A stretch of DNA of 64,000 nucleotides from Caulobacter sp. SLTY (lineage in GTDB: Bacteria > Pseudomonadota > Alphaproteobacteria > Caulobacterales > Caulobacteraceae). How positions within the stretch are numbered: position 1 is the first letter of the stretch; each line of letters starts with the position of its first letter. A program made the translations under genes and the position numbers. Below, one piece after another: positions 61,700 through 64,000 of the stretch. Below the pieces are notes generated by a model. It was not told the DNA's origin. It ran no database searches and saw only the letters and a list, made by a program, of their open reading frames with translations. The stretch is from assembly GCF_009905535.1 (NCBI RefSeq), contig NZ_JAAALA010000001.1, positions 124,001 through 188,000 of the forward strand. The letters are read 5' to 3'.

Positions 61700-62536
61700 A
61701 TGAACTTTCCGCGCCTTCCCGACTGGACGATCTACGGCGCGGTGGTGCTGGCCCTGGTGATCGCCTCGATCGGCCGGCGCGAACGGGCCGACGCCCCCGC
61801 CCCGCCGCCGCCGGTGCCCGGCGAGGAAGGCGTGCCTTTGGGCCCCGCCTCCCCCTTCGACCCGGCTGTGGTGGTGGAGATGAACGACAAGCCGCAGCCC
61901 AGCAGCGGCACCGCCTTTTCCATCGCCGACCGGGGCGTCTGGGTCACCGCCCGACACGTGGTCGAGGGCTGTCCGGCCGTGGCCATCGTGGTCGCCGAGG
62001 GCCGAGGCGTGGCCACCCGCGTCAGCATCGACATGGCCGGCGACGCCGCCGTGCTGACCTCCGACGGCGGGGCTCCGGCCCTGCCGATCCTGCCGCAAGC
62101 CGAGGCCAGCAATCTGCGCCGCGGCGCCCGCGCCTTCCATCCGGGCTACCCGCAGGGCAAGGCCGGTGAGGTCACCTCCCGCCTGCTGGGCCGCGAGAAC
62201 CTGGTGGTGCGCGGCCGCGGCGCCCGCACCGAGCCGGTGCTGGTCTGGGCCGAGGTCGGCCGCACCAATACCCTGAAAGGCACCCTGTCCGGCCTCTCCG
62301 GCGCGCCCGCGCTAGACGCGGCCGGCCGGGTGGTCGGCGTCACGGTGGCCGAGGCCCCCCGCCGGGGTCGCATCTACACCACCACGCCCGAGACCCTTCT
62401 GGCCGCCATGGAGGCCGCCCGCCAGCCGGCCTCCACCTTCGCGCCGGGCGAAGCGGTGAACACCGAGAACTACGGCCGCGTCGCCGACGCCCTGCGCCGG
62501 GACCTGCGGGTGGCTCAGGTGGTCTGCTTGGCCTAG
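61700..62536 (+). CDS. Membrane-anchored trypsin-like serine protease
   Basis: The 278-residue protein has an N-terminal transmembrane anchor (TIYGAVVLALVIASIG) and a Pro-rich linker. A chymotrypsin-like domain follows with the catalytic triad H in VWVTARHVVEG, D in SIDMAGDAAVL and S in LSGLSGAPAL. It lacks a PDZ domain and so differs from DegP. It would act in the periplasm. It is coupled to DUF350. Substrate is unknown. Its stop overlaps that of the convergent AmpG-like gene by four bases. Confidence 0.85.
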   Translation: MNFPRLPDWTIYGAVVLALVIASIGRRERADAPAPPPPVPGEEGVPLGPASPFDPAVVVEMNDKPQPSSGTAFSIADRGVWVTARHVVEGCPAVAIVVAEGRGVATRVSIDMAGDAAVLTSDGGAPALPILPQAEASNLRRGARAFHPGYPQGKAGEVTSRLLGRENLVVRGRGARTEPVLVWAEVGRTNTLKGTLSGLSGAPALDAAGRVVGVTVAEAPRRGRIYTTTPETLLAAMEAARQPASTFAPGEAVNTENYGRVADALRRDLRVAQVVCLA

Positions 62537-64000
62537 GCTTTGGGGGCCTGATCCTCTCCGGCCCCATCTCCGACCGTTTCGGGCTTGGGCTGCCGCGCGG
62601 CCACGTAGAAGACCAGCATCATCCCGATGATGCCGACCACCGTGGTGTAGAGGTAGAAGACGAAGTAGCCGACGCCCAGGGCGGCGGGTGTCACCTGGCT
62701 CTTTTCCATGGCCGCCGCATAGCTCTCCGGCGGGACTCCGCTGAGCAGGCCGCGCAGGCCCGCGAGCGGCCCATTTCCCTCCGCCGCCTTTGCCGACTCC
62801 TCGACGATCCGGCCCGACTGGCTGGCCAGCAGCTTGCCGATCAGGGCATAGAGGGAACTGAACAGGGCGTACTGGGTGGCGGTGAAGCCCATGCTGGTCA
62901 GGCTGGACATGTAGGCGATCAGGGCCGTGCCGGCGTATCCGCCACCGATGTTGTCGGCCGCGATGGCCCCCATCAGGGCGTAGATGTTGTGGCCCTCCAG
63001 GGCCAGCCAGGCGAATGACAGGTTGCTGAGCGAGCCCAGGAAGGCGCCGATGATCAGGGTGCGCATCAAGCCGAGCTTGAGCACCGACCAGCCGCCCAGC
63101 GAGATGCCGACGATCGACATCACCGCCCCGAACACCTTCCGAACCTCGGCGATCTCGGGTTTGGAGAAGCCGGCGTCGAGATAGAAGGCGTTGTTGATAT
63201 TGATGACGAAATCGCTGACCCGGTAGAAACAGATCAGCGCCAGGATGAAGAGGGCCATGCGCTTGTAGCGGTCGACGAAGTCGATCACCGGCTGGAACAG
63301 GGCGGTGAACAGGTAGGTCCCGGGCCGGGTCGGGAAGTTCCGGATCGGCAGGGCCGCCAGACCGATCAGGCCGAACCCGCCGATCACTCCGCCCAATTGC
63401 CACAGCGCCTTCCAGTCACTCTTGAAGGCCTCGACGATCCAGGCGCCGCCCGCCTTCTCACCCCCGAGCAGCCAGGCCGGCAGGCTGGCGTCGCCGGTCA
63501 GGCCGACCCCCAGGAACAACGCCCCCAGCAACAGCAGGGCGAAGCGGACGACGTACTCGGCAACCTCGAAGGCCGGGCGGACGGGCACACCCTCGACGGA
63601 GATCGGCCGGACGCGATGCTCGGCCTCGCGCGGGGCCGCCAGGGTGGCGGCGATGCCGATGCCCATGACGGCGGCCATCACAGCGTACGAGATGCGCCAG
63701 TTGAACACCTCGGCCAGGATCAGCGGCACGACCCCGGCGATGATCATCGCCACCCGATAGCCCCACTGATAGGCGGCGGCCATCGCCCCCTGCTTCTCGC
63801 TGCCGACCACCTCGATCCGCCAGGCGTCAATGACAATGTCCTGGGTGGCCGAGAAGAAGCCGACCATGACGGCCAGGGCGGCCATGGTGACCAGACTGTT
63901 CTTCGGGTCCTGGCCGGCGATGAGCCACAGGGCGACCACGATGATCGACTGGGCGACCAGCATCCAGGAGCGGCGGTGGCCCAGCCATTTGGTCAGCAAC
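62533..64000 (-). CDS. AmpG-like MFS transporter (5' end outside window)
   Basis: At least 489 residues of a major-facilitator membrane protein are present; the start lies beyond the window edge. The visible part has AmpG-like features: LGHRRSWMLVAQSIIVVALWL, SATQDIVIDAWRIEVVGSEKQG, and many further helices. AmpG imports muropeptides (anhydromuropeptides) for cell-wall recycling and affects beta-lactamase induction. The C-terminal region is longer than in E. coli AmpG. A beta-lactamase-like gene lies 43 kb away in the window, but no link is implied. Confidence 0.85.
   Translation of the reverse strand, partial: LLTKWLGHRRSWMLVAQSIIVVALWLIAGQDPKNSLVTMAALAVMVGFFSATQDIVIDAWRIEVVGSEKQGAMAAAYQWGYRVAMIIAGVVPLILAEVFNWRISYAVMAAVMGIGIAATLAAPREAEHRVRPISVEGVPVRPAFEVAEYVVRFALLLLGALFLGVGLTGDASLPAWLLGGEKAGGAWIVEAFKSDWKALWQLGGVIGGFGLIGLAALPIRNFPTRPGTYLFTALFQPVIDFVDRYKRMALFILALICFYRVSDFVININNAFYLDAGFSKPEIAEVRKVFGAVMSIVGISLGGWSVLKLGLMRTLIIGAFLGSLSNLSFAWLALEGHNIYALMGAIAADNIGGGYAGTALIAYMSSLTSMGFTATQYALFSSLYALIGKLLASQSGRIVEESAKAAEGNGPLAGLRGLLSGVPPESYAAAMEKSQVTPAALGVGYFVFYLYTTVVGIIGMMLVFYVAARQPKPETVGDGAGEDQAPKA

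Overview
The window is a high-GC, gene-dense chromosomal segment from an alphaproteobacterium, most likely a member of the Caulobacterales (Caulobacter/Phenylobacterium type). The grounds are the strong G/C third-position bias, the flmA/flmB-type pseB-pseC pair, the tal-DUF484-xerC neighbourhood, an RNase D gene feeding straight into lptC-lptA-lptB, and intergenic hairpin repeats of the kind scattered through alphaproteobacterial chromosomes. I see no prophage, IS element, CRISPR array or rRNA. One tRNA (Leu, CAG) opens the window. About seventy protein genes are supported.

Region 1 (0-9.8 kb): tRNA-Leu; rnd; lptC-lptA-lptB (lipopolysaccharide transport to the outer membrane); then, on the minus strand, phnC-phnD-phnE with a solitary PstS-like phosphate-binding protein. 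Divergent from it is a polyamine pair: an ornithine/lysine-type decarboxylase with a long 5' region, followed after a terminator-like hairpin by a deoxyhypusine-synthase-like protein. A small lipoprotein gene follows.

Region 2 (9.8-24.4 kb): zur, a two-hotdog thioesterase, an alpha/beta hydrolase, a dienoyl-CoA-isomerase-like crotonase, a large pentapeptide-repeat protein, corA, a secreted CHAP protein, an acyltransferase-3 membrane protein, a TerC protein, a serine beta-lactamase-like hydrolase, priA, a small transaldolase, DUF484 and xerC.

Region 3 (24.4-41.6 kb): a GFA protein, an ATP-dependent DNA ligase and a GST. Next comes a sulfide/persulfide detoxification locus (BigR-like ArsR regulator, rhodanese and TauE exporter on one strand; persulfide dioxygenase and DUF302 on the other, with a palindromic operator between them). 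A DegT aminotransferase, two tandem MscS channels, reverse transsulfuration (CBS plus cystathionine gamma-lyase/synthase), a GmhB-like phosphatase, DUF1993, a P450-rubredoxin-acyl-CoA dehydrogenase operon and an AGE-family epimerase follow.

Region 4 (41.6-53.6 kb): cysD and a cysN-cysC fusion for sulfate activation. Then a surface-polysaccharide block: nucleotide-sugar 4-epimerase, UDP-sugar dehydrogenase, a FecR-like membrane protein, a Wza-type export lipoprotein, a CpsB-type phosphatase and a WecA-like initiating transferase. pseC/pseB (pseudaminic acid route, typically flagellin glycosylation) and a FliL-like exported protein close it.

Region 5 (53.6-64 kb): an SDR, pterin carbinolamine dehydratase and HAD hydrolase in a tight operon; VanZ; a Gly/Tyr-rich lipoprotein; an orphan modA; a likely 34-residue membrane protein; a large AsmA protein; rlmN; DUF350 with a membrane-anchored trypsin-like protein; and an AmpG-like MFS transporter cut by the window edge.

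Most of this is ordinary core genome. The parts most worth a second look are the leader of the decarboxylase gene and its DHS-like partner, the sulfide operon with its operator, the P450-rubredoxin operon, the PriA that appears to have lost one zinc site, the tiny membrane ORF, and several families of dispersed palindromic repeats. I did not find strong evidence for a wholly new system.
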